Assembly (NCBI RefSeq): GCF_963678635.1
Contig: NC_087063.1
Location: 19,675,220 to 19,739,219, forward strand
From: Symsagittifera roscoffensis
Taxonomy: Eukaryota > Xenacoelomorpha > Acoela > Convolutidae
Length of the DNA stretch: 64,000 bases
Reading direction: 5' to 3'
Part shown: positions 32,002 to 42,687 of the stretch, in pieces
How the letters are laid out: each line of letters starts with the position of its first letter
How positions within the stretch are numbered: the stretch's first letter is position 1
The notes under the pieces: model-generated
Told to the model about the DNA's origin: nothing
Databases searched by the model: none
The model's input: only the letters and a program-made list of their open reading frames with translations
Translations under genes and position numbers: made by a program

Positions 32002-35000
32002 ATGGACAATTTCAACCTGGATGAATTGATGGACCTGGCAGAGGCATATGTAGGACCGATGGTAGATGCGATCTATCGTCGGCTGATCGAACGAGACTTC
32101 GCTCTGGAGGACCCAGAGGTGGTCATGTTGCTGACCGCCCTGATTAACATCTTGGGGCACGACAACCGTGGGGACCGCCCCACGGAAGTCCTGTTGATGG
32201 CAGCATATGGAGAAAGAGGAGTACTAGACCGCCCGAACATGAGAGTGATGAGGTGGAGAAACGGGGCTCTCTCAGGGAGTGACTTGGCGAATGAGCCTGG
32301 GTTGGGAAGTTCTAGGACTTACCAACCAGGTGAGATGCCAATGCCCTCCAAGCCCAAACCTGGGCTGACGAGAATGCATCGGGAGATGAACAGCGAGGCG
32401 ACCTCGTCTGGTTCACCACTGAGAGCAGCTGTGCCACCAAAAGGGGCGAAAGTAACACAGAAGGTTCAGACGAACCAAACCATACAAGATCTGGACGAGA
32501 TGAACGATCAGTTGAGAAGTACGAAGAAGGAGTTAGACGATATGACGAAGACCATGCTGGCGATGGAGGAAGACCGGGACATGTGGAGAAAGTTGTTTGA
32601 AGACTGCAACAAAAAGCAGGGTCAAGAGATCGAACGCTTAAGGCAGGAATACAAAGAGCGATCGGAGCAGGTGGCGTTGACGACGTCCATTGAGAAAATG
32701 ATACCTGCAAGGGATATTCCTCGTGGGCAGTCCCCGATGGAGCTCTTGACACCTCGAGAAATGAGTCAAACAACGGAGACACGGCTTCCAGCAGAGACGA
32801 ACCGAGTAACAATCCCGGATCCTAGTGACACCTTGGGTGATCCCGTCGTAGAACAGACAGTGAGAAAACTGATAGAGACCGCTGGACGATTGGTCGCTAA
32901 CAAGAATGCACCAGGTTCCGGGGTGACTGCACCCTATGGAACGATTGACGATACGGGCAGAGTACAACTCTCCCAGACAGTAATCAGACAAGGGATGAGT
33001 AACGTGACACCACTCATGGGGAACTCGAGAATCCCAGAGAGGAAAGTAAGGAAGATGCCAGCGAAGAAAGTGTCTCGTGTAATAGACGTGCAGAAGAATA
33101 ATCAATTGAAGTATAGTTTCACGGGAGTTCCGGAGACATATCCGAGAGCCTGCTTCAATCGAGCTACCTGGAGCCCAGCTGTGAACCTGCAGCAACCACC
33201 ACTCGGGACATCTCACCTGATATTGGGAGACAGCTTAGTCAGAGTGCTGTCGAATTTGAGGACCTCATGGGTCACCACGGTGATGGCCTTTGGAGGCGCG
33301 ACGATTGCCCAATTATATCGCATGGTGGAGCTGATGAATCCAGGGAAGATACCCAATGTGATGATCCTAGTTGGGACGAATGACATCTCCAGAGGATCAG
33401 ATGAGCAGGAAGCACTGTGGGAAGCAATGATGGTGTGTTTGTTTACTACTCTCTGGCAGAAGTTCAGTTGCGCGGTACTGACCGTTTGCACGGTGCCAAT
33501 GAACACAAGAAGCCTGACAGTATCAGGAAGAAGGCACAACGAGGGAGTCATGAGATGGAACAACATCTTGAGAAACCTAGCAAATCGAAACGCCGGAAGA
33601 ATGATCCTCATGGACATTGAACATGAATTGAGAGCCATGGATCAAGCCAGACTGACCACAGATGGCATCCACTTCGACAGTGTCGAAGGACAAGCTTGGT
33701 TGAATCGAGTCTTCCAAGAACGGTTGGATGAGCTGGAAGCAGAACTCTTTGACACAGGAGTGCTGAAGGAAGAGGGAACGGTGAGTGATACGGTGATCAC
33801 CACCTTTGTGCCTCCTAACCTGGAAACACGCTTGGGTACGGTCCCAGCCGCCATAAATTACCGGCAACAAAGCTCCAGTGAACCAGGTCGAAGAATGGAC
33901 GTGCAGGATCGGTTGGGAGAGGCACCGATGAGGAGAACAATTCATCCTAGGAGAAGGATAGGACCTGTCAACCAACCAATCGAAGAAGTAGCCGGCACAT
34001 CTAGATCGGACACTAGATCGGAGACGACGAGTACCAGTCGAGAGGAAAGACCGAGCAGAGGCTCATTGATGTGGTCGCGATCCATACCGTCTCCTTGGCA
34101 TATATACAAAGAAGAACTAATGAAGCTGGACCTACAGAGAGTGAGCTTCATCGAAGATGCAAGGAGGATGCTGAATGGAGCGACGCTATCCGTCAGCAGA
34201 TTGTACTCGATAACCGGCGTAGACTGGTTGATAGCCGCTAGCATAAATTTCAGCTCCACGACGGCCTTGAGATTTGCCGACTTGGAGGGACTGCCCTCCA
34301 ACAACACAATAGGACCTGTGAATGCAAGACCATTGAAAGATGTGAGATTGAACCATGATGAGAGGAATCGTGAAGAAAGGCCAGGAAGATTCCTGACGGC
34401 GAGAGCGCCGATTGGACAACACGTGAAGATATTTAGGCAATTGACGACACCACCTGGTCATGTGAAGGAGAGAGTGTACCCAAAACTAGTGAACCAAGAT
34501 GGTGATGCCCAGAGATATGGCGGATTGACAGCGATAAAGAAAGATGAGACCATCTTCGCCGCCTACGACAAAGCAGAGATGAGAAAGGCCAAAATCATGG
34601 TAGTAGCGAATTCAGAGTTCGTGTACACCTCTAAGTCTTTGTTTTGGCCGGACGTCATAATGCTGGCCGCAGTTGACTTAGACCTATTGCAATCAGTGTC
34701 TTTGGCTATAGGGGTACAGAGGCAGACAGAGATGAACCCGATAACGATTGTGTTTGCTGGTATCAATGACCATCTACACAGTAGAGGTTTTCTGAGCAGG
34801 CTCAGAGATCCTGCAACAGCAGAAAACGCAGTATGGCCCGCGATAAAAGACATCCTGGAGTCAATGGGTGAAGTGGTAGACGCGACAAAGGAGGGATCAT
34901 TCAATAAAGTGACGTTGAGAGTAGTATTTGCGTTGTCTCCGGGATATGCATATCTCCCGGATGGACTGAAATTTGTTTATGCAATGGTAGCCTTACTTTC

Positions 35001-38000
35001 GGAGGGAAAATATGATGTGATCATATCAGCCCCGAATCGCATGATAGAAATGGAGAACCTGAGGCCACTTAAGGCTGAACTGCCGGCAGTATGGTCAGAT
35101 ATCTCAAACGCGATGAGAGGGTTCAAGGACCACGCGTTACACATGTTGGTGTTGGACGAAGTGCTGGGGTTGGAACTGTCCAACTTCAGTCGGCAACTCA
35201 AACTGAAACCAGGAATAGATGACGAACATCGAGTGATCACGGCGATGTCCAACGACTTGTGGTTCCGAGCAATGGAAGTGGCGAGTGAAGACACGAGAAG
35301 AAAAAATTCACTGGAGACGAGAGCTCATCTGGAAGCGATGGTGCTGAGAACCAAGCCGGAAGCAAACCAGTGGCTACACCTGAATCCGAGAGTAGCGGCA
35401 TTGGGTGCAGATGCTTTTCAGCAAGGCCCAGTAATGATCACTAAGATACACGCCTACTTGTTGAAGGAGGTGAACCTGGCGGAAAATGCCGGAGAAAAGA
35501 CAGCTGAGTTCGTGAACAGAATGTGTCAGATTACTCTGGAAACCTTCTGGACCCAGGAAGTGAAAGGACAGGAGGGATTTGAAAGGACAGACAGCATGCT
35601 AGAAGGGTTGGGAGCCGGATGGACCGCGTCCTTCTTGGCAAAAGTCTACCCGAAAGTCTCGCACTACTTGATAAAGGAATTCCTCCAAGCGGTAGTGAAA
35701 GTATCGATAGTGGAATTAATAGCCCTGTTTGTGACATTTGGAGCGGAGAATATCGTGAAAGGACCGCTGATACTGCTTACGGAGGGAATACAGAACCTGC
35801 GACTAGATGGACTTCTGACATTGATCGCAATAACCCACGGAAACTTGGGAGGACTGATGAAACTGGCACGTTGTCCAGAGCAGATGAAAGAGAGAGTGAG
35901 GAATCTGGATATGAAGAAATCCACAGACTCGTGGAACAGAATAAGAGATCTGAGACACACTCTTATCCAGTATCTCTTGCAGCAAAATCGCTTTGGAACC
36001 GGAGAAGACGAGACAATTGAAAGAGAGGAAGATGTTAGACGACATGTTGGAGGCATGCCGCTGTTAACAGATTTGAGCTTAGCTATGAGAATCGATCCCT
36101 TGGCACTGATCAGAGGAGTCACGGAGTTCGTGACAGTGATCTATGGACCAGCAGTCACCTTTGCGTTCCCTGACGTTAAAGTGGAAGCATATAGGAGGTC
36201 GGTGTTGCACCTGAACCTCATATCGGCAGTGGACGGTAGTACACTGAACTGGTGTGAGCAGCACGCATTGCGAGAGCTCATGAGTGAAGATCTGTTATTT
36301 GCGAAAATATCGGAGCCAGAGATGACAGTCATCAATTTTGACGATCACTTCTGTGACCGCATGGGAGAAGTAGAAAGAGGGCACATCGAGGTGTTTCCAA
36401 AGCTTTGGAATCTGAGGCCCTATGACAAAACGAGTGGCGAAATGACCAGAGTGCCTCGTCTCACAGCAGCGTATCACAAGGTGAGAGAAGAGACGAAGGA
36501 CTGGGGCGATTACAAGAAGCTACCCGAAGCAATCCCTGAATTCCCTCTGATAAGAAGGATGTTGCTCGGAGCAGTCTCCGTAGTACAAACTCCTAGGTTG
36601 AGAGCATTCGAAACCAATGAAAGGAGAGTAGGGAATTTCTCGGCGATGATGGATCCATACTTCGTGGGGAGAAATGCCGCCGTGTTACAGTACACACGAT
36701 TTGCGTACACGGATCAAGCGACGAGAAGGCGAATCAGCAACGCTGCTACTCCCAAGCCTGAAGGATTTGATGAGGAATGGAGGGGACTAGGCTTAGCTCC
36801 AATGAGGATGAGAGGCAGGACTGAATTGCCTGAAGCCTCAGTAATCCTGACCAGTGTGAGAAAAGAGATGAAAGCTGCGGGAGTATTGCAGACGAGAATT
36901 TTCCTAGCACCCTTCGGCTGCGAAGAAATCAAAGTGGTCCATGGAGAAGAGGAAGATAAATCAGCCGGTACATTGCTCATACCGAGATTCCAGGAAGAAG
37001 CTGACAATGACAAACAAGGACCATCGAACTCGAATAGGGACAAGTCAGAAGGAGATGACGGACAGGGTGGAAACCGTCAGACTGAAGAACCCATGCAACA
37101 AGATCAAGCTGGTGGGGAGGACGACAGGGCATCGACAGGAGGAACATCCAGCCTGGATTTCAATATCTTCAGTGATCTTGAGAATAATGCAGACACGTTG
37201 GAAACGACTGAGCCAGCGGATGAAGGCATCTCGACACTGGAACCTCCGTCAGCCTTTGAGGAGATGAAACGGAATTTGCCGGAGAGCAGCTCTCCTGGCA
37301 ATACAAGAAATAACGATCAGAGAATCCTCATGGAATCACCTCGGAGGAGAAGAATAGAGGCCTCAGCCAGAGTACCTTTCTTGGGAACGCTACCCGAAGA
37401 AGAATGGGAAGTACATCACCGAGACCACGAGAGTAGGACGGGATGTAAGCTGGACAGAGTGGCGTTCATGGAAGAAGTCTGGACTGTGATTCAGAGCTAT
37501 GGGACCCAGTCCATTCTCAAAACAGGTCTCAATCAACCCTTGATGAGAGAAGTACTTGACAAGCTTGATGAGTGTGAAGGGAGACTGAGTGAGTTATTGA
37601 TCGACTCAGCCACTGATGAGAGTGAAGCGAATTCTCCCATCAAGATGACACCGCAGGATAATGAAGGAGAGGTGGTGTACCTGTCAAGGACCAGGAGAGG
37701 AACGATGCGATCGAAAATGGTGATTGATAAAATCAATGCGATGAAAATGAAGTTAGGCAGCAGAGTGATGCCGAGGAGAATTGGAAAGACGAAAGTGGAT
37801 TCAGAAATATCGATGAAAACTGGTAACTCAGCGAAAAGGAAGCGAGTCGAAGAAGTTATGGATTTGGGGCAGGGTGATTATCAATTGTCCGGCACAGATA
37901 GAATATTAACTGATATAGCGATGGTGCCACCCATTCTCATGGCGGGGATAAAGTCAACCGGTTATAAATCCAAAAGGAGTGACCGCACTCTGACTGGAGC

Positions 38001-40947
38001 AACTTTAGAAATGGAAATACTCAGTCAATGTGGAGAGAGTAAAATGAGGGACTTCAAACCATCTCCCATGAATCATGGAAAAGGGAGTGTTGCAGGACAA
38101 CTGACACCAGTGGAATACAACCGACTAACAGTGTCGGAGACAGTGTCGATAGATGTACCCACCGGTGGATACATGGAGATGTTGGAATACCGGAACTCGG
38201 CTAGAGGGTATGTAGTGGCCCTGGAAGACGAAAAAGCCATGGAGGGTTATCTGGAAATGATGTTGCAAGGCACCACCCTCAAGCAGAAGGCGTATGGAAC
38301 TTTGGCGTCGTCTGACGTAGAGGCGGAGACGATCGAGCAGTTAGTGAGCCTTCCATGGAAAGCAGTAGTATTGAGGTATTTCGAAGAAGAAATGAGGACT
38401 ACGCCAAGAATACATGCTCTCGTGGCAGTACCTTACGTAAGGACAGAATTACAACTCAGGCTCGCCTGGTGCATGATGGGACTGACTCGCGAAGAATATG
38501 ATTCGGAAGAAAGGAAGAGATCAAAGGAGGAAAAAGTTTTCCTTATGACGAATCTGAGGGATCTGATAGTCCAGGAGGGAGCAGCAGTAGCGTGTGCAAA
38601 GCGGAGAGACGCTCTCTGTTTCATTCGATTCCTGATAGAGCAGATCTCAGTACCTGCATTAAGCACTTGTGTTAAAATGTTGAAGGAAGGCGATGAGCGA
38701 ACGAAAGCCATGTTCTTACTAGCAATGCTGGATATGCAGCAAAGTAAACCGATGAGGGTAAACATGAAAGAACCTGAAGAATTGGAACCCATGAAAAAGA
38801 TAGACGAGATCAGGAGATTCTCAAACAAGGAGTTGAGGCTCACTAAAGAATCTATGGGAGCATTGCCGAAATCCAGTGAATACTGTGGACCGATCAAGAA
38901 GAAGTCATATAGCTATGTATCCGGGATCATAGGGATAGCGTACAATCCTTTCCTGAGTGAAGACATACGTGATTGCTTCTTTGATTATGAGCAGGCGGTG
39001 TTACTAAGATTCTGGACGTCCAGAATTGTGACGACTAAGAGCGTTAACAATCCACAGGCCAAATTGGGATTGGTCTTGGAAGAAGAGGTGACTGCACCTT
39101 CAGTACCAAAATCCGACAAGAGAGTGGAATTTGGGTTGGGATTCTCAGATGAATTACTGAGAACGAGCTTGATGGCAGTGTGGGAATTGATGAAGCCATC
39201 GTGGTGTCCTAGTCCCAACGCTGACTCAATATTACGGGCGACACAGGACATACAGAGGGAACTGAATGCGGACTGTAACCTGCGTGACCTCAACATCATA
39301 TATAATGTGATGATAACAGCCTCTAAGAGCAACGGAGAAGATAGAGTGGAGTTGCCTGGCTGGGGACCAGAAGACCGGGTCAAACCTGGTAGCTGTCTGG
39401 CGGAAGTCTGTGGACTAGAGGGTCACGTTTGTGGAAGTCTAGACTGTGTGAAAACCCTGGAGAAACAACACAAGCAGTTGACGGTATTGTTTGGAAATGT
39501 AGTGATGAAAGCAAGAACGGAAACGGAACTGATAGCAGATTGCCATGGAGGAACCGATGTGAATCTAGTGACAGCACTAGGATTCTACAGCATGTTTGGT
39601 TCTTTAGAGTCACTATTGAATCTAGAACAGAAACATGAGATGGTCACAGCCATCAGCGTAGAAGTATTCCCAGGAGTTCTGCAGACTGAGCAGAAGTATA
39701 TAGGAAAATGGAGGGAAGCAATCGAAACGGAGATGAACATCAGACACAGCGAAACTTATTGTAGACCATCAGGAGCACGATATTTGGTGGGTTCAACGTT
39801 GGCTCCAATGTGCAAGAGCAGATACCCTGTACATTTCGTGGCTGTGGACGTGAAGAGTACAAGAACGATCGTGGATCAAGCTTTCTCAGTGCCAAAGTGC
39901 GTGAGATTGGCGAGAATGTCTGAAAAGTCTTACGAGTTACTATGTAAGATGTTCTCAGCAGTTCCAGAGAGAACCAAAGAGGAGTTGGAGTCAATACTAG
40001 GAAAGAAGTTCATGGGATATGTGAGCGGGAACTTCAGTGACTTTGAAAAACAGAAACAGAGAGGATCAACTGTCACAGATTACAATGCAGTAGATGAGAA
40101 TGATGAAATCCACCGAGTGATGATGGAAGTGGAACCATTGCTGGAAGCTTCAGGAAAACGCAATTGGAGGAGCATCATGTTGACACATGACGAGTTTCCT
40201 TGCCACTGCTTGCTGCAGACCTGGTGGTATCCCAAGCGTAGTAATTTGGTGTTGATCTGGGACTCTGGAGAGCTGCTCTCCATGGGTTTACCAGATTCAT
40301 CACAGCCCATAACAATAGTGATAGTGGGAGTTATGATGGCGATACGATGGCTGGAAGCTCATGTGAGAGAAAATAATAGACAGGAGGCACCGACGAGAGA
40401 ACAATTGCAGAAATTAGATTGTCTAAAAGATTTAGATCTTTTTGAGACAATGTGCAAAGTTCTAAACATTCCGATGGAAGTGAAGAAGATATGGGCAAGA
40501 AAACGATTGATGCCATGGTTCAGAGCTAACATGACTGCATGGTTGTACGAGTATGCGAAAAAGCATATGTCGAAACATGGCAGAGTGTACAGTGAATATC
40601 AGCTAGACATTGGGGCAGGAGCTTTCAAGCGAGCTTTCGTGACCCATCGGAATGCAGTGACCACCGCTGTGAAAAGAATTTCCAGGACGAGCGAGCGTAG
40701 TGGAAATGAGAAGGCAGAGATGCTGAAAGAAGATTTGGAGAGAAACGTGACGTTGTGTCTCCACAACAGCTTCTGTAGAAACAGAGAATCAAACGTGGAT
40801 CCCCTACCTTGCTGTAAACAGAGGGTGGAAGAGCAGAAGTGTTGGAGGACGGCTTCCAACAGCGTCAGGATAGTCAATGACGTGCTACAAGACACGGAAA
40901 CCGAGAGTGCGGAGTCAGTGTCACAGGAGGAGGAAATGGAGCATTGA
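32002..40947 (+). CDS. ORF3: giant extra protein with SGNH hydrolase domain (2,981 aa)
   Basis: Residues 1-110 form a domain conserved in the older element. A coiled coil lies at about 157-230. An SGNH/GDSL hydrolase domain spans about 400-585, with GDSL (nucleophile Ser near 411), GTND at 458-461 and DGIHF with Asp 554 and His 557, so the catalytic set looks present. Residues about 860-1060 look like a second, degenerate SGNH-like fold (VVANSEF, AGINDHL near 918, FALSPGYA). About 1,900 further residues are unassigned, including an acidic low-complexity part near 1650-1766, a conserved block starting ESPRRRRIE near 1775, and Cys-rich patches near 2470 and 2926-2955. There is no signal peptide and no clear membrane anchor, so it does not look like an envelope. 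SGNH esterases occur in the first ORF of some CR1/L2 LINEs, which is the nearest precedent I know. Expression probably uses the acceptor site at 31925. Confidence 0.8.
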   Translation: MDNFNLDELMDLAEAYVGPMVDAIYRRLIERDFALEDPEVVMLLTALINILGHDNRGDRPTEVLLMAAYGERGVLDRPNMRVMRWRNGALSGSDLANEPGLGSSRTYQPGEMPMPSKPKPGLTRMHREMNSEATSSGSPLRAAVPPKGAKVTQKVQTNQTIQDLDEMNDQLRSTKKELDDMTKTMLAMEEDRDMWRKLFEDCNKKQGQEIERLRQEYKERSEQVALTTSIEKMIPARDIPRGQSPMELLTPREMSQTTETRLPAETNRVTIPDPSDTLGDPVVEQTVRKLIETAGRLVANKNAPGSGVTAPYGTIDDTGRVQLSQTVIRQGMSNVTPLMGNSRIPERKVRKMPAKKVSRVIDVQKNNQLKYSFTGVPETYPRACFNRATWSPAVNLQQPPLGTSHLILGDSLVRVLSNLRTSWVTTVMAFGGATIAQLYRMVELMNPGKIPNVMILVGTNDISRGSDEQEALWEAMMVCLFTTLWQKFSCAVLTVCTVPMNTRSLTVSGRRHNEGVMRWNNILRNLANRNAGRMILMDIEHELRAMDQARLTTDGIHFDSVEGQAWLNRVFQERLDELEAELFDTGVLKEEGTVSDTVITTFVPPNLETRLGTVPAAINYRQQSSSEPGRRMDVQDRLGEAPMRRTIHPRRRIGPVNQPIEEVAGTSRSDTRSETTSTSREERPSRGSLMWSRSIPSPWHIYKEELMKLDLQRVSFIEDARRMLNGATLSVSRLYSITGVDWLIAASINFSSTTALRFADLEGLPSNNTIGPVNARPLKDVRLNHDERNREERPGRFLTARAPIGQHVKIFRQLTTPPGHVKERVYPKLVNQDGDAQRYGGLTAIKKDETIFAAYDKAEMRKAKIMVVANSEFVYTSKSLFWPDVIMLAAVDLDLLQSVSLAIGVQRQTEMNPITIVFAGINDHLHSRGFLSRLRDPATAENAVWPAIKDILESMGEVVDATKEGSFNKVTLRVVFALSPGYAYLPDGLKFVYAMVALLSEGKYDVIISAPNRMIEMENLRPLKAELPAVWSDISNAMRGFKDHALHMLVLDEVLGLELSNFSRQLKLKPGIDDEHRVITAMSNDLWFRAMEVASEDTRRKNSLETRAHLEAMVLRTKPEANQWLHLNPRVAALGADAFQQGPVMITKIHAYLLKEVNLAENAGEKTAEFVNRMCQITLETFWTQEVKGQEGFERTDSMLEGLGAGWTASFLAKVYPKVSHYLIKEFLQAVVKVSIVELIALFVTFGAENIVKGPLILLTEGIQNLRLDGLLTLIAITHGNLGGLMKLARCPEQMKERVRNLDMKKSTDSWNRIRDLRHTLIQYLLQQNRFGTGEDETIEREEDVRRHVGGMPLLTDLSLAMRIDPLALIRGVTEFVTVIYGPAVTFAFPDVKVEAYRRSVLHLNLISAVDGSTLNWCEQHALRELMSEDLLFAKISEPEMTVINFDDHFCDRMGEVERGHIEVFPKLWNLRPYDKTSGEMTRVPRLTAAYHKVREETKDWGDYKKLPEAIPEFPLIRRMLLGAVSVVQTPRLRAFETNERRVGNFSAMMDPYFVGRNAAVLQYTRFAYTDQATRRRISNAATPKPEGFDEEWRGLGLAPMRMRGRTELPEASVILTSVRKEMKAAGVLQTRIFLAPFGCEEIKVVHGEEEDKSAGTLLIPRFQEEADNDKQGPSNSNRDKSEGDDGQGGNRQTEEPMQQDQAGGEDDRASTGGTSSLDFNIFSDLENNADTLETTEPADEGISTLEPPSAFEEMKRNLPESSSPGNTRNNDQRILMESPRRRRIEASARVPFLGTLPEEEWEVHHRDHESRTGCKLDRVAFMEEVWTVIQSYGTQSILKTGLNQPLMREVLDKLDECEGRLSELLIDSATDESEANSPIKMTPQDNEGEVVYLSRTRRGTMRSKMVIDKINAMKMKLGSRVMPRRIGKTKVDSEISMKTGNSAKRKRVEEVMDLGQGDYQLSGTDRILTDIAMVPPILMAGIKSTGYKSKRSDRTLTGATLEMEILSQCGESKMRDFKPSPMNHGKGSVAGQLTPVEYNRLTVSETVSIDVPTGGYMEMLEYRNSARGYVVALEDEKAMEGYLEMMLQGTTLKQKAYGTLASSDVEAETIEQLVSLPWKAVVLRYFEEEMRTTPRIHALVAVPYVRTELQLRLAWCMMGLTREEYDSEERKRSKEEKVFLMTNLRDLIVQEGAAVACAKRRDALCFIRFLIEQISVPALSTCVKMLKEGDERTKAMFLLAMLDMQQSKPMRVNMKEPEELEPMKKIDEIRRFSNKELRLTKESMGALPKSSEYCGPIKKKSYSYVSGIIGIAYNPFLSEDIRDCFFDYEQAVLLRFWTSRIVTTKSVNNPQAKLGLVLEEEVTAPSVPKSDKRVEFGLGFSDELLRTSLMAVWELMKPSWCPSPNADSILRATQDIQRELNADCNLRDLNIIYNVMITASKSNGEDRVELPGWGPEDRVKPGSCLAEVCGLEGHVCGSLDCVKTLEKQHKQLTVLFGNVVMKARTETELIADCHGGTDVNLVTALGFYSMFGSLESLLNLEQKHEMVTAISVEVFPGVLQTEQKYIGKWREAIETEMNIRHSETYCRPSGARYLVGSTLAPMCKSRYPVHFVAVDVKSTRTIVDQAFSVPKCVRLARMSEKSYELLCKMFSAVPERTKEELESILGKKFMGYVSGNFSDFEKQKQRGSTVTDYNAVDENDEIHRVMMEVEPLLEASGKRNWRSIMLTHDEFPCHCLLQTWWYPKRSNLVLIWDSGELLSMGLPDSSQPITIVIVGVMMAIRWLEAHVRENNRQEAPTREQLQKLDCLKDLDLFETMCKVLNIPMEVKKIWARKRLMPWFRANMTAWLYEYAKKHMSKHGRVYSEYQLDIGAGAFKRAFVTHRNAVTTAVKRISRTSERSGNEKAEMLKEDLERNVTLCLHNSFCRNRESNVDPLPCCKQRVEEQKCWRTASNSVRIVNDVLQDTETESAESVSQEEEMEH

Positions 40948-41767
40948 CGAATGGTCGAGAAAACAAGAGGCAGCAAGAAAGAAAATTAGAAGAATTTAGA
41001 AGTTTTAGAACTTCTAAACGACGAAAAAAGAAGAAAACAAAGGGATGATGAAGAAAAGTTAAAACTCAGAATTGTTTTATGTGTGTGAAAAACTCAAGTG
41101 AGAAACCAAGCAACCAAGTTGTAATTGAAAACTGAAACATTTAGTTGAGTTTTGGAATTGTTGCATTTTTAAATTTGCATTTTGGTTTTAGTTGAAGTGG
41201 CTTTAGAGACACTCACTTATTATTTATTTAGAAAGGCTTGAGGGAAGAGTATATTTAAATATTCCAGCCTGCATGATTGTTTTTAATCACTTAGGAAGAC
41301 TGATAACTTTGTGGTGACATGAAAAACTTGAGTAACTTCTTGAGGAGGGAGGTTGTTGCATTGTTCTTTCTAACCACAAAGTTTCTTAGTTTTAATACTC
41401 AGGACAATAGACAAGCAAGATTTCCGAAGGGAAGGAGCATAGTAGGATAATTTTAGCTGGTTGGTTGGCAGGACTGTCCTGCAAGCCAACACCTTTTAAA
41501 TCTAGGAGAAAAAGTTTCAATCGGGACATTTGACACTGGAAGTCAGAAAATATGTTTTATCTTAAGTCATATCCTCAATGTGCAGATTAATGAAAGAATT
41601 TGAAGGCTATAGTGATGTAGTATGATGCCATTTATATTCTGCAGTGAGTCGATGTGACGTAGATAAAAGTAATTTCGTGCATTTTGTAAATTCTGTTCGA
41701 TGACACTGTAACCATTTAGAACATTGCGCGATTCAATGAGGACATTGACCGGACTGTCCGGGGAGTA
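40948..41767 (+). other. 3' non-coding part of the younger element
   Basis: This is 820 bp between ORF3 and the 3' LTR, purine-rich at first and then AT-rich. I see no open frame of note. It ends with GGACTGTCCGGGGAGTA directly before the LTR, the expected place of the polypurine tract. Confidence 0.7.
41755..41767 (+). promoter_or_regulatory. Candidate polypurine tract
   Basis: TGTCCGGGGAGTA abuts the 3' LTR start at 41768. The purine run GGGGAG is short for a polypurine tract, but position is right, and the same core is repeated inside pol and ORF2. Confidence 0.55.
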
Positions 41768-42687
41768 TGTGACATTCGACCGGAATGGCCAAAATGCAAT
41801 TTATGCGGGATTCGAATTTTGAGCAGTAAGCCTTCCGAGTTGATGATTTCGAAGGATTAGCGACGTTATTGGAACGTTTAGCCAAACGGTGAGGGCTAGA
41901 ATATTCTAGTATTTTAAATTTTCAAAAATTCGAATGATGACGTCACATTTCTGAGAAATGCTGAAACGGCCATTTTAACAAAAAGCGAGTGAAAAACAGA
42001 ACAACTTTTATCTCCGATTGCGAACAGTACGAAAATCGAGATTGGAAAACGACAACGAACTACAGAATAGCAGAGAACGCTCCGAGTTGCAACTATTGTG
42101 CTGCTACAATAGTTGCAAGGCCGTTGCCAACAACGGTGAAGGGTGAGAACCAGCCTTCCGGATTAGCAAGAAATCAAGAGTAAGGAGCTTGATTCGGCGG
42201 ATTCAAGAATCCGGAAGGGTCTCGGGACGGAAACTTTTATTAACTCACATAAACTTTTAGCATCCTGTCATGTCCTGACTTGAATTTAACTGATATTTTG
42301 ATTAGTTTTGACAAGGATGAGGTGCTAGGAGTTGGGGGAAAGGGTTGATCCATCTTCGATGGAGATGATGATTTTTATCTACTGAACAAAAACAATAGTA
42401 ATATAATAAATAGTAGCCCTGTTTTTAGGAGTGACCTCGTGGTCTGGGGATACAGAGACCCAGCCATGAGCTCACTAATTTCGCATGTAATTCAGTTAAT
42501 TTGAGCGTTCTGGTCGAAGCCGGAGAACAGTAACGTTTTTGTCAGCCTGATGTAAGAAAGACCACCGAAAAGTACTGGCTTGGTAGAGACGGTGAAAAAC
42601 ATGCAAAGCTCTGTTTAGACGCTAGCCAGTCGTCTTAAGACTTAGTTTTGTTATCCGTCGATATGTATCTTCCGGGCGAATGTTACA
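41768..42687 (+). repeat. 3' LTR of the younger element
   Basis: 920 bp, the same length as the 5' LTR and about 99.7 percent identical to it by eye. The CRE palindrome, the three hairpins and the TATAATAAA stretch are all present. Confidence 0.93.

Larger units (their letters stand above)
18110..42687 (+). mobile_element. Younger giant Ty3/gypsy LTR retrotransposon, looks whole (24.6 kb)
   Basis: The layout is 5' LTR (18110-19029), leader (19030-22002), Gag-Pol (22003-30480), ORF2 (30499-31605), gap with a splice-acceptor-like site, ORF3 (32002-40947), 3' non-coding part and 3' LTR (41768-42687). LTR ends are TGTGACATTC and GAATGTTACA, a near-perfect inverted pair. The two LTRs are 920 bp each with about three differences, so insertion is recent. 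RT, integrase and Gag features place it in Ty3/gypsy. It is inserted inside the 5' LTR of the minus-strand relative. The flanks (..GTTC and TTCT..) share only TTC, so a target-site duplication is not clear. The length is far above the usual 5-10 kb of Ty3/gypsy elements. Confidence 0.95.

Noticed and set aside
32002-40947. ORF3 as a retroviral envelope
   Set aside because: It has no signal peptide, furin-like site or convincing membrane anchor, and it carries an SGNH domain instead.
32002-40947. ORF3 as an RNA-virus polymerase or helicase capture
   Set aside because: I looked for GDD, Walker A and similar motifs and saw none that were convincing.
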